Assembly: GCA_012927625.1 (NCBI GenBank)
Contig: JABBOV010000012.1
Coordinates: forward strand, 62,001-126,000
Direction of reading: 5' to 3'
DNA length: 64,000 bases
Source of the DNA: Glaciimonas sp.
GTDB lineage: Bacteria; Pseudomonadota; Gammaproteobacteria; Burkholderiales; Burkholderiaceae_D
The translations under genes and the position numbers were made by a program. How positions within the stretch are numbered: the stretch's first letter is position 1; each line of letters begins with the position of its first letter. Under the pieces are notes generated by a model. It did no database searches. It had not been told where the DNA came from and worked only from the letters and a program-made list of their open reading frames with translations. Of the stretch, positions 41,135 through 51,648 are shown one piece after another.

Positions 41135-41155
41135 GATTTTCCTTTTCCTCGTTTT

Positions 41156-41692
41156 TCAACTGGCAATGTATTGCGTTGCCTTGGTTTGTTGGTTTAGCCG
41201 CAGGCCGGTTTTTTTCAATATGCGGGTGCTATACAAGATGGTATGGCTGCGCACATGTTCGGCTAGCAGTGCAGCAATTTGCGCCACTTGCGTCTCGACC
41301 TCATCGCGACTCTTGCCATGCACCATCGCGAACAGGTTGTAAGGCCATTCTGGCAGGCGGCGCGGACGGCAATAACAATGGCTGACGAAAGCAAAGCTGC
41401 CCACCGATGCGCCTAACTGATCCACTAGCGCATCCGGCACATCCCACACTGACATGCCGTTAGCCCGGTAACCGATTGCATAATGATTCGGCACCACGCC
41501 TACGCGACGAATCACGCCCGTCTGCTGCATGCGCAGCATCCGCTCCATCACTTGCTGCGGCTCCAATTGCAGGCTTGCAGCAATGGCATGGTAAGGGCGC
41601 GCTACCAGCGGCAACCCGCCCTGGGTCGCTACGATGATGGCGCGGTCGATGGCATCGATCGCTTGTGGTGCAATGGCGGGGGAAATGGGCAT
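41156..41692 (-). CDS. nirH: Siroheme decarboxylase subunit NirH (Lrp/AsnC-like)
   Basis: 178 residues. An Lrp/AsnC-type winged helix (about 12-65, DAIDRAIIVATQGGLPLVARPY) plus an RAM-like domain with GMSVWDVPDALVDQLG, SHCYCRPRRLPEWPYNLFAMVHG. The CYxRP-RRLPxWPYNLF signature marks the NirL/NirH type. With NirD, L and G it decarboxylates siroheme to didecarboxysiroheme; despite the fold it is an enzyme subunit, not a regulator. Four bp separate nirG from its start. Confidence 0.92.
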   Translation of the reverse strand: MPISPAIAPQAIDAIDRAIIVATQGGLPLVARPYHAIAASLQLEPQQVMERMLRMQQTGVIRRVGVVPNHYAIGYRANGMSVWDVPDALVDQLGASVGSFAFVSHCYCRPRRLPEWPYNLFAMVHGKSRDEVETQVAQIAALLAEHVRSHTILYSTRILKKTGLRLNQQTKATQYIAS

Positions 41693-41695
41693 ACG

Positions 41696-42139
41696 TTATG
41701 CCTTCAATTTCAACTCGACGAAGTACTCGCGAGATTTGGGGAAGTTGAATACGCTGCAACCGGTTTGCTGCTCTATCGTATCGATCACGCTGGCAATTTC
41801 TGCCGGGGTTTCGGTGGCTATGACGAACCACATATTCAGTTCATGATCGCGCGCATAGTTATGCGCGACTTGCGGCAAGGCATTGACCTGTTGCGCCACC
41901 CGTTCATAGTCTACAAGCGGGGCATGTAGGGCCGCCAAGGTAAAAGCGCCGCCGATACGTTCAATCTGGTACAGCGGCCCAATCCGCGTCAGCACGCCTT
42001 CGGCCAGCATGCGGGTCAGCCGCGCAATCAGATCTTCTTCACTCAGGCCGAGGCGCTGCGCCGCTTCCAGGTAAGGACGTTCACAAACCGCCAGCCCCTC
42101 TTGCAGCCCGTTGATGATGGCACGATCAATCGGGTCCAT
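41696..42139 (-). CDS. nirG: Siroheme decarboxylase subunit NirG (Lrp/AsnC-like)
   Basis: 147 residues from the ATG at 42139 with GGAG seven bp upstream; a TTG two codons earlier is less likely. Lrp-like fold: DPIDRAIINGLQEGLAVCERPY at the N-terminus, then LTRIGPLYQIERIGGAFTL and NYARDHELNMWFVIATE. The NYxREHxxNxWFV motif marks the NirD/NirG type. Its start overlaps the end of the nirDL fusion by 14 bp. Part of the multi-subunit siroheme decarboxylase. Confidence 0.92.
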   Translation of the reverse strand: MDPIDRAIINGLQEGLAVCERPYLEAAQRLGLSEEDLIARLTRMLAEGVLTRIGPLYQIERIGGAFTLAALHAPLVDYERVAQQVNALPQVAHNYARDHELNMWFVIATETPAEIASVIDTIEQQTGCSVFNFPKSREYFVELKLKA

Positions 42140-43205
42140 AGGCAAGCTCCTGCAAGGTTAAAGGGATTGCATTCGTCACGTTCGTCACATACTGGGCGCC
42201 GCATTGCTTGAAACGGCGACGGCTAAACAGGATAGCGCGCGGGTACTCGTCCAGTTCGCATATCTGCGTCAAGTCAGCGATACGCTGTTCGACTTCGCGA
42301 CGGTCTTTGCCGTGGATCATGCAAAATAAGTTGTAAGGCCAATGCGGCAAACATCGCGGCCGGCGATAACACAAACTGACTTGACCGGAATCGGCAATAC
42401 GCCTACCGACAGCAGAAACCAGCGCATCGGGCACATCCCACACCACCATCGCATTGGCAGTAAAACCCAGTTCATGATGGCGCACCACAACGCCGAAACG
42501 CTTGATTACGCCATCGCGGCACCAGCGTGTGAGCGTTGCAAGCGCATCCGACTCGGCACATCCCAATTGTGCAAACGGCCGCACCACCAGCGGCAGACCG
42601 CGCTGCAAAGCAGCCATGAAAGTTTGCTCGCTCTGACTCAATGTAAGCGCAGCAACCTCTGCCGGCGCTTGCTTGTTCTGCTGAAAAATTTGCGATCGAG
42701 TTAATGCTGAATCTGACCTACAAACAGACCCCAGATCGAACCCCAGATCGATGTGAAACTGTTCCAGCAACGGCAGCGTCAACACTGGCCCGGATTCGCA
42801 CACGGCTTCAATTCTATGCAACAACCCATGCAGATGCTCGACGGATGCAGCGGTTGCCACGAACCAAAGATTGAAACGATGCTCGCGCTCATAGTTATGG
42901 TTGATTTCGGCAAAGACGTTAACCTGGAGTGCAACCGTTTCCAAGCGTTCGACAGGAACAGCCAGCGCCGCAAGGACACTCACGCCGACCACGTTCGGCC
43001 GGAATACAGCGCCGACCCGACTGATCAAACCACGCTGGTGCATAGAGTGCAAAACTTCAATGACAGTCGCCTCATCAACCTCCAGACGTTTTGCCAGCGC
43101 AGCAAAGGGTTGCGCCACCAACGGAAAATCTCGCTGAAAATCGTTCAACAACTTGAATTCCAGCGCTTCCAGAATTCCCTCTTGCTTCAGATTTATTGCG
43201 CGCAT
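42126..43205 (-). CDS. nirDL: Fused siroheme decarboxylase subunits NirD-NirL
   Basis: 359 residues from the ATG at 43205. The first half (about 10-165) is NirD-like, with LLNDFQRDFPLVAQPF, ISRVGAVFRPN and NYEREHRFNLWFVAT. The second half (about 200-345) is NirL-like, with FMAALQRGLPLVVRPF, NAMVVWDVPDALV and CYRRPRCLPHWPYNLFCMIHG. A linker of about 30 residues joins them. Fused NirDL proteins are known in some denitrifiers. The start follows the nirF stop by 16 bp, with the ribosome site next to that stop. A longer upstream frame lies inside nirF and is rejected. Confidence 0.93.
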   Translation of the reverse strand: MRAINLKQEGILEALEFKLLNDFQRDFPLVAQPFAALAKRLEVDEATVIEVLHSMHQRGLISRVGAVFRPNVVGVSVLAALAVPVERLETVALQVNVFAEINHNYEREHRFNLWFVATAASVEHLHGLLHRIEAVCESGPVLTLPLLEQFHIDLGFDLGSVCRSDSALTRSQIFQQNKQAPAEVAALTLSQSEQTFMAALQRGLPLVVRPFAQLGCAESDALATLTRWCRDGVIKRFGVVVRHHELGFTANAMVVWDVPDALVSAVGRRIADSGQVSLCYRRPRCLPHWPYNLFCMIHGKDRREVEQRIADLTQICELDEYPRAILFSRRRFKQCGAQYVTNVTNAIPLTLQELAYGPD

Positions 43206-43221
43206 ATGTTCTGTATCCGCC

Positions 43222-44406
43222 TTAAAATCCGATGCGCGCCGCGCGGTGGGTGAAGAAAATACCGCTAGGCGATTCAGCCGACAGCACGCTTCTTTGGATA
43301 AAAGTTTCCGTGTCGTACACCACCACACGGTTGTCGTCGCGCGCCGAAACCCAGACGGATTCGCCGCGTGGAGTGAACTCCAAATGCAACACGGTTTTTC
43401 CGGGTGCCAATTGCTTGATGATGCTGCGGGTTTCGGTATCGATCACATCAACCTTGCTATTGTCGGGGAATGCGTAAATGACCCAAACCTGCCGGCCGTC
43501 AGGACGCGCAATAACAAAAACCGGCTGACTGGAAACCTGGATGTGGCCGGCTTCAAGCCATGTGTCCATATCCACTACCAACACTTCGTGATGGCCTACA
43601 GCAGGCAAATACGCATAGCGCCCTGCCACCGCCCAGCCGCGCAGATGCGGCATTTTATACACCGGCAGTTTTTCCTGCCCACGACCGTAGCCATCGAGAA
43701 TGCGGCGCACACCCTGCTCGGGATGCCACAAATCCAGCAAGGCCATGCCATCTTCCCCAAATAATCCGGCCAAATAATAACGTCCATTCGGCGTGATCAA
43801 ACCGTCATAAGGCTGGCGTCCTACATTCCTGAATTTGTCTATACGTGGTTTACCTGGATTGGAAAAATCTCCGACCCAGATTTCACCTGCATCAAAAAGG
43901 CTCCAGACAAAACGGTTACCTGGCGCATCTGCCAGGCCGACCACTTTAGAACGCAAGCCAGCCGACCCATAAGTCGATGGAACGTCCGCAATCAGTTCCA
44001 GGGTATCGGCTGAAAAAACCTTCACGCCGCCCGGCACATAATTCTGTACCGCTACCAATGTGCCATCTTGCGAAATCGCGCCTCCAATGCTATTGCCGGC
44101 CTGCATCACGCGGCGCTCGATGACGCCACGCAACAAGTCAACCTTACTCAAACCGCCGTCGCGTCCAAACACATACGCATAACGACCATCCCGCGAATAT
44201 ACGAGCGAGGCATGCGATAGATCACCTAGACCTTTGACTGTAGCTATGGCTACACGCTTGCTGGTATCAACGATTTGTACACTGCCGCTGGCGCGCTCGA
44301 TAACGACACCCAAGTCGCCAGTGCCGCGCAGGGCGGGACCGGCGCAACCGGCCAACAAGAACAACGCCGTCATAAACAACATTGCTTGAAATTTTTTAAT
44401 GTTCAC
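43222..44406 (-). CDS. nirF: Heme d1 biosynthesis protein NirF (lipoprotein)
   Basis: 394 residues. A lipoprotein signal with lipobox LLAGC (Cys21), then a beta-propeller of the cd1 type without a c-type heme motif: DLGVVIERASGSVQIVDTS near 32-50, HASLVYSRDGRYAYVFGRDGGLSKVDLLRG near 65-95. It handles a late heme d1 intermediate at the periplasmic side of the membrane. Starts with a 4-bp overlap to nirC. Confidence 0.93.
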   Translation of the reverse strand: MNIKKFQAMLFMTALFLLAGCAGPALRGTGDLGVVIERASGSVQIVDTSKRVAIATVKGLGDLSHASLVYSRDGRYAYVFGRDGGLSKVDLLRGVIERRVMQAGNSIGGAISQDGTLVAVQNYVPGGVKVFSADTLELIADVPSTYGSAGLRSKVVGLADAPGNRFVWSLFDAGEIWVGDFSNPGKPRIDKFRNVGRQPYDGLITPNGRYYLAGLFGEDGMALLDLWHPEQGVRRILDGYGRGQEKLPVYKMPHLRGWAVAGRYAYLPAVGHHEVLVVDMDTWLEAGHIQVSSQPVFVIARPDGRQVWVIYAFPDNSKVDVIDTETRSIIKQLAPGKTVLHLEFTPRGESVWVSARDDNRVVVYDTETFIQRSVLSAESPSGIFFTHRAARIGF

Positions 44407-44774
44407 TTGGGGAAACCCTTCTGCAAATTAAATACGATCCACTCTGCCTCTGCTTCACTCAAGAAGCGCTGCCAAGGCGGCATTGCCGTATCTGGGCGGC
44501 CATGCAGGATGATGGACTTGAGGTAATCAGCGGATTTGTCTTTTAAAGCTTCAGGCAGCAATGCAGGGCCCAGACCACCTTTGAGTGTCAACCCGTGGCA
44601 GGAGCCACAATCTTGCCGTACCAGAGAGATAAGTTCGACCCGCCGCGCAGCACTAATTACGGTACTGGCGTTTGCAACAGTATCGGTGGCAAAAACTGCC
44701 GTAGAGAAGATCAGTCCGAGGCCAGCAATGAAATACTTACTACAAAGTCCAATAACACACGGTTTTACAGACAC
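44403..44774 (-). CDS. nirC: Cytochrome c55x NirC
   Basis: About 123 residues from a GTG at 44774 with AGGG seven bp upstream; a TTG at 44789 is the alternative and would add five residues. From the GTG the protein begins VSVKPCVIGLCSKYFIAGL, a plausible signal peptide. One c-type heme site, CGSCHG near 56-61, and a Met ligand in AMPPW near 95. Periplasmic electron carrier for NirS or for heme d1 maturation. It overlaps nirF by 4 bp and is separated from nirM by a 93-bp spacer with a hairpin. Confidence 0.88.
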   Translation of the reverse strand: MSVKPCVIGLCSKYFIAGLGLIFSTAVFATDTVANASTVISAARRVELISLVRQDCGSCHGLTLKGGLGPALLPEALKDKSADYLKSIILHGRPDTAMPPWQRFLSEAEAEWIVFNLQKGFPK

Positions 44775-44828
44775 TTCCAGACCCTTCAATATTTTTTGTA
44801 TTCAGGCACAATATATTGGAGCAAGTTA

Positions 44829-44856
44829 AACACACAGACCCGAAAGCCTGTGTGTT
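44829..44856 (-). terminator. Hairpin between nirM and nirC (weak terminator or processing site)
   Basis: Perfect 9-bp arms AACACACAG (44829-44837) and CTGTGTGTT (44848-44856), loop of 10 bp, 11 bp after the nirM stop. No long T-run follows, so partial termination or transcript stabilisation is more likely than a full stop. Confidence 0.55.
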
Positions 44857-44867
44857 GGCGTTGTTAC

Positions 44868-45203
44868 TTACTTAGTTGCTAACACCCACTCAGTCAATAT
44901 TTTGATGTCTGCATCACTTACCTTAGGACCATTCGGTGGCATTGGAATTGGGCCCCACACGCCGCTACCGCCATCCTTGATTTTTTTGGAAAGCAGTGCT
45001 ACCGCATCCGCATTGCCTTTGTACTTCGTTACAACATCCTTGTATGCAGGGCCGAGGATTTTCTTGTCGATACTATGACAAGCCATGCAGCCATTTTTTT
45101 GTGCCAAGTCAGCACCAGTTGCTGCGAATGTTGAGTTACTGCCTATCAGAAGTGCAACAACCCCTGCACCGGCTGCCAGAATCGGAATGAGACGATTTTT
45201 CAT
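44868..45203 (-). CDS. nirM: Cytochrome c-551/c8 family electron donor
   Basis: 111 residues. Signal peptide to about residue 27 (FAATG), heme site NGCMACHSID near 37-46 and a Met ligand in GPIPMPPNGP near 87-96, the standard class I c551 pattern. Donates electrons to NirS in the periplasm. It starts 11 bp after the nirS stop, so the two are surely co-transcribed. Confidence 0.93.
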   Translation of the reverse strand: MKNRLIPILAAGAGVVALLIGSNSTFAATGADLAQKNGCMACHSIDKKILGPAYKDVVTKYKGNADAVALLSKKIKDGGSGVWGPIPMPPNGPKVSDADIKILTEWVLATK

Positions 45204-45214
45204 CAGGTGCTTTC

Positions 45215-47011
<1,797 letters not shown>

Positions 47012-47107
47012 CTATAAACAGATTTATTGTGTTGATCAGTCATGACCAGCGAATTAGACTTTTCACTTTTGTCGTGCGTAGAGTGCTACAGAAAAATCCA
47101 TTTCTCC

Positions 47108-47121
47108 TTAATGGATATCAA
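47108..47121. promoter_or_regulatory. FNR/Dnr-like box between nirS and nirE
   Basis: TTAATGGATATCAA matches TTGAT-N4-ATCAA at 9 of 10 defined positions. It lies about 100 bp from the nirE start and 170 bp from nirS, so it may serve either direction. Confidence 0.55.
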
Positions 47122-47214
47122 TTTTATTTAGACAAGGTAGCGTTAGATTGAGAGCAACAAACCACGTTGCACCGCCTTAGCGAGACAACTGATAATAATG
47201 AGTGAGGAAAGTCA

Positions 47215-48045
47215 TTGAATAACTTATCAATATCTAGAAAACAACCTGATACACCTCAACATGAATCGCAGACAGGCGTCGTGTATCTGGTGGGCGCTGG
47301 CCCAGGCGACCCTGACTTATTAACGCTGCGCGCGGTGAAGCTGCTGCAGCATGCGGATGTGGTTGTATACGACAATCTGGTCAGTGAAGATGTCGTCAAC
47401 TTCGCCCGTCATGGTGCTCAAAGGATTTACGTAGGCAAGGAAAAAAGTCGGCATACCATGCCGCAGGAGAAAATCAACCAACTCCTGGTCACACTGGCGA
47501 AGGAAGGAAAAAAAGTCGTACGTTTGAAAGGTGGTGATCCATTTATATTTGGGCGCGGCGGCGAGGAATTGGAAGTGCTGGTCGAGCACGCCATTCCGTT
47601 TGAAGTCGTCCCGGGCATTACTGCCGCTAATGGCGTTTCATGCTATTCCGGCATCCCACTTACGCACCGGGATTATGCGCAATCCTGCCTGTTTGCCACA
47701 GGCCATCTGAAAGACGGTTCACTTGACTTGGACTGGCAATCACTTACGCGGAAAAATCAGACAGTAGTGATTTATATGGGGTTGGGTGCGCTGGCTGAAA
47801 TAGCGCGGCAGCTGATTGCTCACGGCATGCCAGCCAACATGCCTGCTGCGATAATTGAAAAAGGCACCACCAGGGATCAAAAAGTAGTTACCGGTACACT
47901 GGAAACACTGCCAGATCTGTTGCGTACATTGGGTCTGAAATCTCCTTGCCTTATCATCGTTGGCCAAGTCGTCGCATTGCAAAAACGCCTGCAGTGGTTT
48001 GTGGAAGGCAAGATTTCGCAAACGGTGCCGGCACCAAGCAGTTGA
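47215..48045 (+). CDS. nirE: Uroporphyrinogen-III C-methyltransferase NirE
   Basis: 276 residues. The SUMT signature [22 protein letters not shown] begins at about residue 22; [12 protein letters not shown] near 106 and [25 protein letters not shown] near 135-159 bind SAM and substrate. It makes precorrin-2, the first committed step to siroheme and heme d1. The start is a TTG at 47215 with GAGGAAA seven bp upstream; no ATG is suitably placed. A six-codon frame, 47198-47218, ends over this start. Divergent from nirS. Confidence 0.92.
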   Translation: MNNLSISRKQPDTPQHESQTGVVYLVGAGPGDPDLLTLRAVKLLQHADVVVYDNLVSEDVVNFARHGAQRIYVGKEKSRHTMPQEKINQLLVTLAKEGKKVVRLKGGDPFIFGRGGEELEVLVEHAIPFEVVPGITAANGVSCYSGIPLTHRDYAQSCLFATGHLKDGSLDLDWQSLTRKNQTVVIYMGLGALAEIARQLIAHGMPANMPAAIIEKGTTRDQKVVTGTLETLPDLLRTLGLKSPCLIIVGQVVALQKRLQWFVEGKISQTVPAPSS

Positions 48046-48353
48046 GTAGTCGGTTGCACTTCACAACTGAATCGGCGATCTTGTCCCCCACTTTCCCTCT
48101 AACGAAAGATTCGCTAGTAGAAAAATGGCAGCAGTCCTTAAATCAGATTACAGAGCTGTTAAATAGAGCGACGAAGGGATCTGGAAATAAAAAATGCCAC
48201 AGAAATAATCATGTAAAAATGGGTCTCAAACCATAAATTTTCTGCACTTGGAAGCATAAGAAAAGAATACCAGATGGCTCAATTTTGATGTCAAAAACGT
48301 CGAGATTGCCATGATAAAACGCTCCCGTCTGCAATGGTCACACTGGACTTTTC
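48046..48353. other. Spacer between nirE and the hydrolase gene
   Basis: About 300 bp, AT-rich. A frame crossing from inside nirE to 48236 has no ribosome site and no recognisable family, so I do not call it a gene. No clear terminator or hairpin was seen. Confidence 0.5.
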
Positions 48354-49295
48354 ATGATTACATTCCTCACGCAAGTTTTGATTGTCTTGCAGATTGTCCT
48401 AAGCGTTGGGCTGTACATGCTGCTGCGTGATTTATTTCTTGTTGGCAGCATTCCCTTGGCATGGATATTGAGTTTCGGCATAGTCTTATGGATACGTTTT
48501 ATGTTGATCGCCAACACTTTTTTCATTGCCTATCGCCACCGCACACCATTACCAGCAAAACAACAGCTTGCTTTGAAAGCGGCCCTACGCTTATTGCTGC
48601 AGGAGTTCTGCGCCAGCATGTTGGTGACTTCGTGGCATATGCCATTCCGATCATTTTCCGGCGCTATTGCATCACAGGTGATTGGATTGCCGGTATTGCT
48701 AATTCACGGATATGGCTGCAATAGCGGCTATTGGCAATGCATGCGTCGGCGCTTGGTACAGAGACATATAAGTCACAAGGCGGTCGACCTGGAGCCGCTA
48801 TTGGGTGGAATTGACGACTATCTCGCCGGCGTTGACCAAGCGGTGGAAACCCTCTGCAAAGCAACCGGGCAAGAGCAAATTATCATCTTGGCGCATAGCA
48901 TGGGCGGACTGGTTGCACGGGCATATCTGCGCAAGTGCAGCGGCCGCAGGATTGCAAAAATCATTACTGTTGGGACCCCGCATCATGGCACTGTGCTGGC
49001 GAATTTTTCGATTGGCATCAACAGTCTGCAGATGCGATGGTGTGGCGATGCGGAGCACGGTCAGCCTTCCGAATGGTTGCGCAATTTAGCCGGCTCGGAA
49101 GATGCCGCCAGCCGCGCACTGATTACTTCCATCTATTCGCTGCACGACAATATCGTAGCGCCGCAACGATCATGCCATCTGCCTGGCGCAAAAAATATTG
49201 CAATACCGGGAATCGGTCATGTCGCTCTGGGGCTGCACCCGGCAGTGCAAGCGCTGGCTCTTGAAGAAATCAAGCTTGCAGCCGAGCACGGTTAG
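48354..49295 (+). CDS. Membrane-anchored alpha/beta hydrolase, lipase-like
   Basis: 313 residues. Two hydrophobic N-terminal segments (about 4-27 and 32-58) precede an alpha/beta hydrolase domain (about 100-312): oxyanion region VLLIHGYGCNSGYWQ near 115-129, nucleophile elbow LAHSMGGLVARAYL with the Ser near 182, and a catalytic His probably in IPGIGHVAL near 293. TVGTPHHGTVLAN resembles bacterial triacylglycerol lipases of the EstA/PGAP1 type. Substrate unknown. A weak ribosome site (TGGAC) precedes the ATG. It converges on glmM. Confidence 0.82.
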   Translation: MITFLTQVLIVLQIVLSVGLYMLLRDLFLVGSIPLAWILSFGIVLWIRFMLIANTFFIAYRHRTPLPAKQQLALKAALRLLLQEFCASMLVTSWHMPFRSFSGAIASQVIGLPVLLIHGYGCNSGYWQCMRRRLVQRHISHKAVDLEPLLGGIDDYLAGVDQAVETLCKATGQEQIIILAHSMGGLVARAYLRKCSGRRIAKIITVGTPHHGTVLANFSIGINSLQMRWCGDAEHGQPSEWLRNLAGSEDAASRALITSIYSLHDNIVAPQRSCHLPGAKNIAIPGIGHVALGLHPAVQALALEEIKLAAEHG

Positions 49296-49372
49296 GTTTT
49301 CAGGAAAACCGTAACCGCAGGTGCTTATTCAACCGCAATACCATGGGCGAATAGTCCACAATAATTTTGAGT

Positions 49373-50704
49373 TCATATTTTCTCGGCAATCCGATGCGCC
49401 ATCTGTTGCGCCAAATCCGCGTTTTTAGCCTCAACCATCACACGTATCAGTGGCTCGGTGCCAGACGCGCGAATCAGCACACGACCGTTGTCACCCAATT
49501 CACGCTCCACTTTTTCTTTCTCGGCCACCATTCCAGCATTTTTCAGCCAATCGAAACCGGCCTGTACTTTAACATTGATTAAAACCTGCGGGAATAACGG
49601 GAGGTCAGCTACCGACTGCGCCAGCGTCAAACCGCTGCGTTTCAGGGCGGAAAGAACTTGCAAAGCCGAAACAATGCCATCGCCTGTCGTCTGTTTATCA
49701 AGAAATAATAGATGGCCAGAACCCTCGCCACCCAGAATCCAGCCACGTTCCCGCAGCACTTCAAGCACGTAGCGATCACCCACCTTGGCACGGGCAAAAC
49801 CGACACCCATTTTTTTCAAGGCAACCTCCAGTGCCATATTGGTCATCAGCGTACCGACCGCCCCATTCACTGGCCCATTTTTCAATCGATCCTTGATCAT
49901 CAAATATAACAATTGATCACCGTTATACAAGCACCCGCTAGCATCTGCCATAAGCAAACGATCGGCATCACCATCCAGTGCAATGCCAAGATCGGCCTGA
50001 TGGGCGCGCACGGCAACCATCAATGCCTCGGGCGAGGTGGCTCCAAAGCCGTCATTGATATTCAAACCGTTAGGCTGGTTTCCAATGGTCACGACATCAG
50101 CTCCCAGCTCGTGAAATACCAGTGGCGCAATCTGGTAGGCGGCGCCATGAGCGCAGTCGAGAACAATTTTCAGCCCGCGCAAATCCAACTCATTTGGAAA
50201 AGTCGATTTACAAAACTCGACATATCGGCCCTGCGCATCGTCGATACGGCGTGCTTTACCTAATTTTTCAGAAGATACGCAGGACATGGGAGTCTCCAGC
50301 GCAGCTTCGATTGCCTGCTCGACTGCATCCGGCAATTTGTTACCCTGCGCAGAAAAAAACTTGATCCCATTGTCGTAGTAAGGATTATGAGACGCAGAAA
50401 TAACAACCCCGGCAGACAAACGCAGTGCGCGCGTCAGGTAGGCTACTGCAGGAGTCGGCACCGGGCCCGCCAGCATTACATCTACGCCGGCGGCGGAAAA
50501 CCCTGCCTCTAAGGCCGCCTCCAGCATATAACCGGAAATGCGGGTGTCCTTGCCGATCAATACTGCCGGCTTGGTATCGGTCAACCCAGTCTGGGTGAGC
50601 ACTTTTCCTGCTGCATAGCCGAGCCGCATGACAAAATCAGGAGTAATCGGTGCATCTCCCACGCGACCGCGTACACCATCAGTACCGAAATATTTTCTCG
50701 ACAT
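49373..50704 (-). CDS. glmM: Phosphoglucosamine mutase
   Basis: 443 residues from the ATG at 50704 with AAGGAT upstream (an in-frame earlier start adds 14 unlike residues). N-terminal [14 protein letters not shown], the phospho-Ser loop [17 protein letters not shown] near 98-114, the metal loop [13 protein letters not shown] near 240-252 and the C-terminal phosphate-binding [16 protein letters not shown]. Converts glucosamine-6-P to glucosamine-1-P for peptidoglycan and LPS. Follows folP by 20 bp. Confidence 0.96.
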   Translation of the reverse strand: MSRKYFGTDGVRGRVGDAPITPDFVMRLGYAAGKVLTQTGLTDTKPAVLIGKDTRISGYMLEAALEAGFSAAGVDVMLAGPVPTPAVAYLTRALRLSAGVVISASHNPYYDNGIKFFSAQGNKLPDAVEQAIEAALETPMSCVSSEKLGKARRIDDAQGRYVEFCKSTFPNELDLRGLKIVLDCAHGAAYQIAPLVFHELGADVVTIGNQPNGLNINDGFGATSPEALMVAVRAHQADLGIALDGDADRLLMADASGCLYNGDQLLYLMIKDRLKNGPVNGAVGTLMTNMALEVALKKMGVGFARAKVGDRYVLEVLRERGWILGGEGSGHLLFLDKQTTGDGIVSALQVLSALKRSGLTLAQSVADLPLFPQVLINVKVQAGFDWLKNAGMVAEKEKVERELGDNGRVLIRASGTEPLIRVMVEAKNADLAQQMAHRIAEKI

Positions 50705-50724
50705 ATTGATCCTTATTATTCTAT

Positions 50725-51564
50725 TTATCGGGTTGCAACTTGCCATACAGCAAGGGCGTCAATTGTTTCTGCGACATCATGCACGCGCACTATCTTTGCA
50801 CCATTCGCGGCCGCGACCAAGGCAGCAGCCAAGCTGCCGGCAAGTCGCTTTTCAACTGGTTGCCCGGTTATTGCGCCCAGCATGGATTTGCGGGATAGTC
50901 CAGCCAATAAAGGCAAATCCAGCGCCTCCTGTATCGCGGCGATGCTCTTGAGTAAAGCCACGTTGTGCGGCAAAGTTTTGCCAAAACCAAAACCAGGATC
51001 AATGCAAGTGCGTGACCGGGAAACACCTGCTGTCTGTAGTACCGCGACACGCTGCTGTAGAAAACAAATAACCTCATCCACAGGGTTTGTATATTTTGGA
51101 TAATCCTGCATATTTTGCGGCTGATTTTGCATGTGCATCACACACAATCCGCAATCATTGTCTTTAATAGCATCCACGGCTCCCTCCGCGCGGAAACCGT
51201 TGATGTCATTAATCATGTCGGCACCTGCTGCCAAGGCTTGGCGCATGACCTCTGGCTTGTAAGTATCAATTGAGATCGGCTTGCCGCAATCGCGCAAAGC
51301 GTAGACCAGCGGCATTACGCGCTGCAATTCTACTTCCAGAGGCAATACATTGGCACCAGGACGTGTGGTTTCACCGCCAATGTCGATGATATCAACACCG
51401 TCGGCAATCATCTGTTCAGCATGCGACAGCGCGGACTCAAACGCATGATATTGGCCCCCATCCGAAAAAGAATCCGGGGTGACGTTCAGCACACCCATAA
51501 CAAGTGGCCGCGCACTCTCCTGCAGTGGCAAGCGATAACGCCCACATTGAAAGTAATTTTTCAT
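50725..51564 (-). CDS. folP: Dihydropteroate synthase
   Basis: About 279 residues from the ATG at 51564 ([10 protein letters not shown]); an ATG three codons earlier is possible. Signatures [16 protein letters not shown] near 22-37, [14 protein letters not shown] near 58-71 and DPGFGFGKT near 190. It joins p-aminobenzoate to the pterin for folate and is the sulfonamide target. There is no clear Shine-Dalgarno, and the ftsH terminator ends only about 10 bp before the start, so its expression probably depends on read-through. Confidence 0.94.
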   Translation of the reverse strand: MKNYFQCGRYRLPLQESARPLVMGVLNVTPDSFSDGGQYHAFESALSHAEQMIADGVDIIDIGGETTRPGANVLPLEVELQRVMPLVYALRDCGKPISIDTYKPEVMRQALAAGADMINDINGFRAEGAVDAIKDNDCGLCVMHMQNQPQNMQDYPKYTNPVDEVICFLQQRVAVLQTAGVSRSRTCIDPGFGFGKTLPHNVALLKSIAAIQEALDLPLLAGLSRKSMLGAITGQPVEKRLAGSLAAALVAAANGAKIVRVHDVAETIDALAVWQVATR

Positions 51565-51575
51565 ATTAACCATAG

Positions 51576-51607
51576 AAAAAAGGGTGAGACCGAATAGTCT
51601 CACCCTT
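51576..51607 (-). terminator. Intrinsic terminator of ftsH, directly before folP
   Basis: Perfect 11-bp arms AAGGGTGAGAC (51580-51590) and GTCTCACCCTT (51597-51607) with a 6-bp loop, followed on the minus strand by six T. It lies between the ftsH stop and the folP start. Confidence 0.9.
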
Positions 51608-51648
51608 GCAATTACATCTGAACCCAACGCGACTGCAACTTTCTGTTA

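Noticed and set aside
43206-43328. N-terminal extension of nirDL
   Set aside because: The extension lies inside the end of nirF and is Cys/Arg-rich; the ATG at 43205 fits the family.
47946-48236. 96-codon frame running from inside nirE into the spacer
   Set aside because: Begins within nirE in another frame and shows no recognisable domain or ribosome site.
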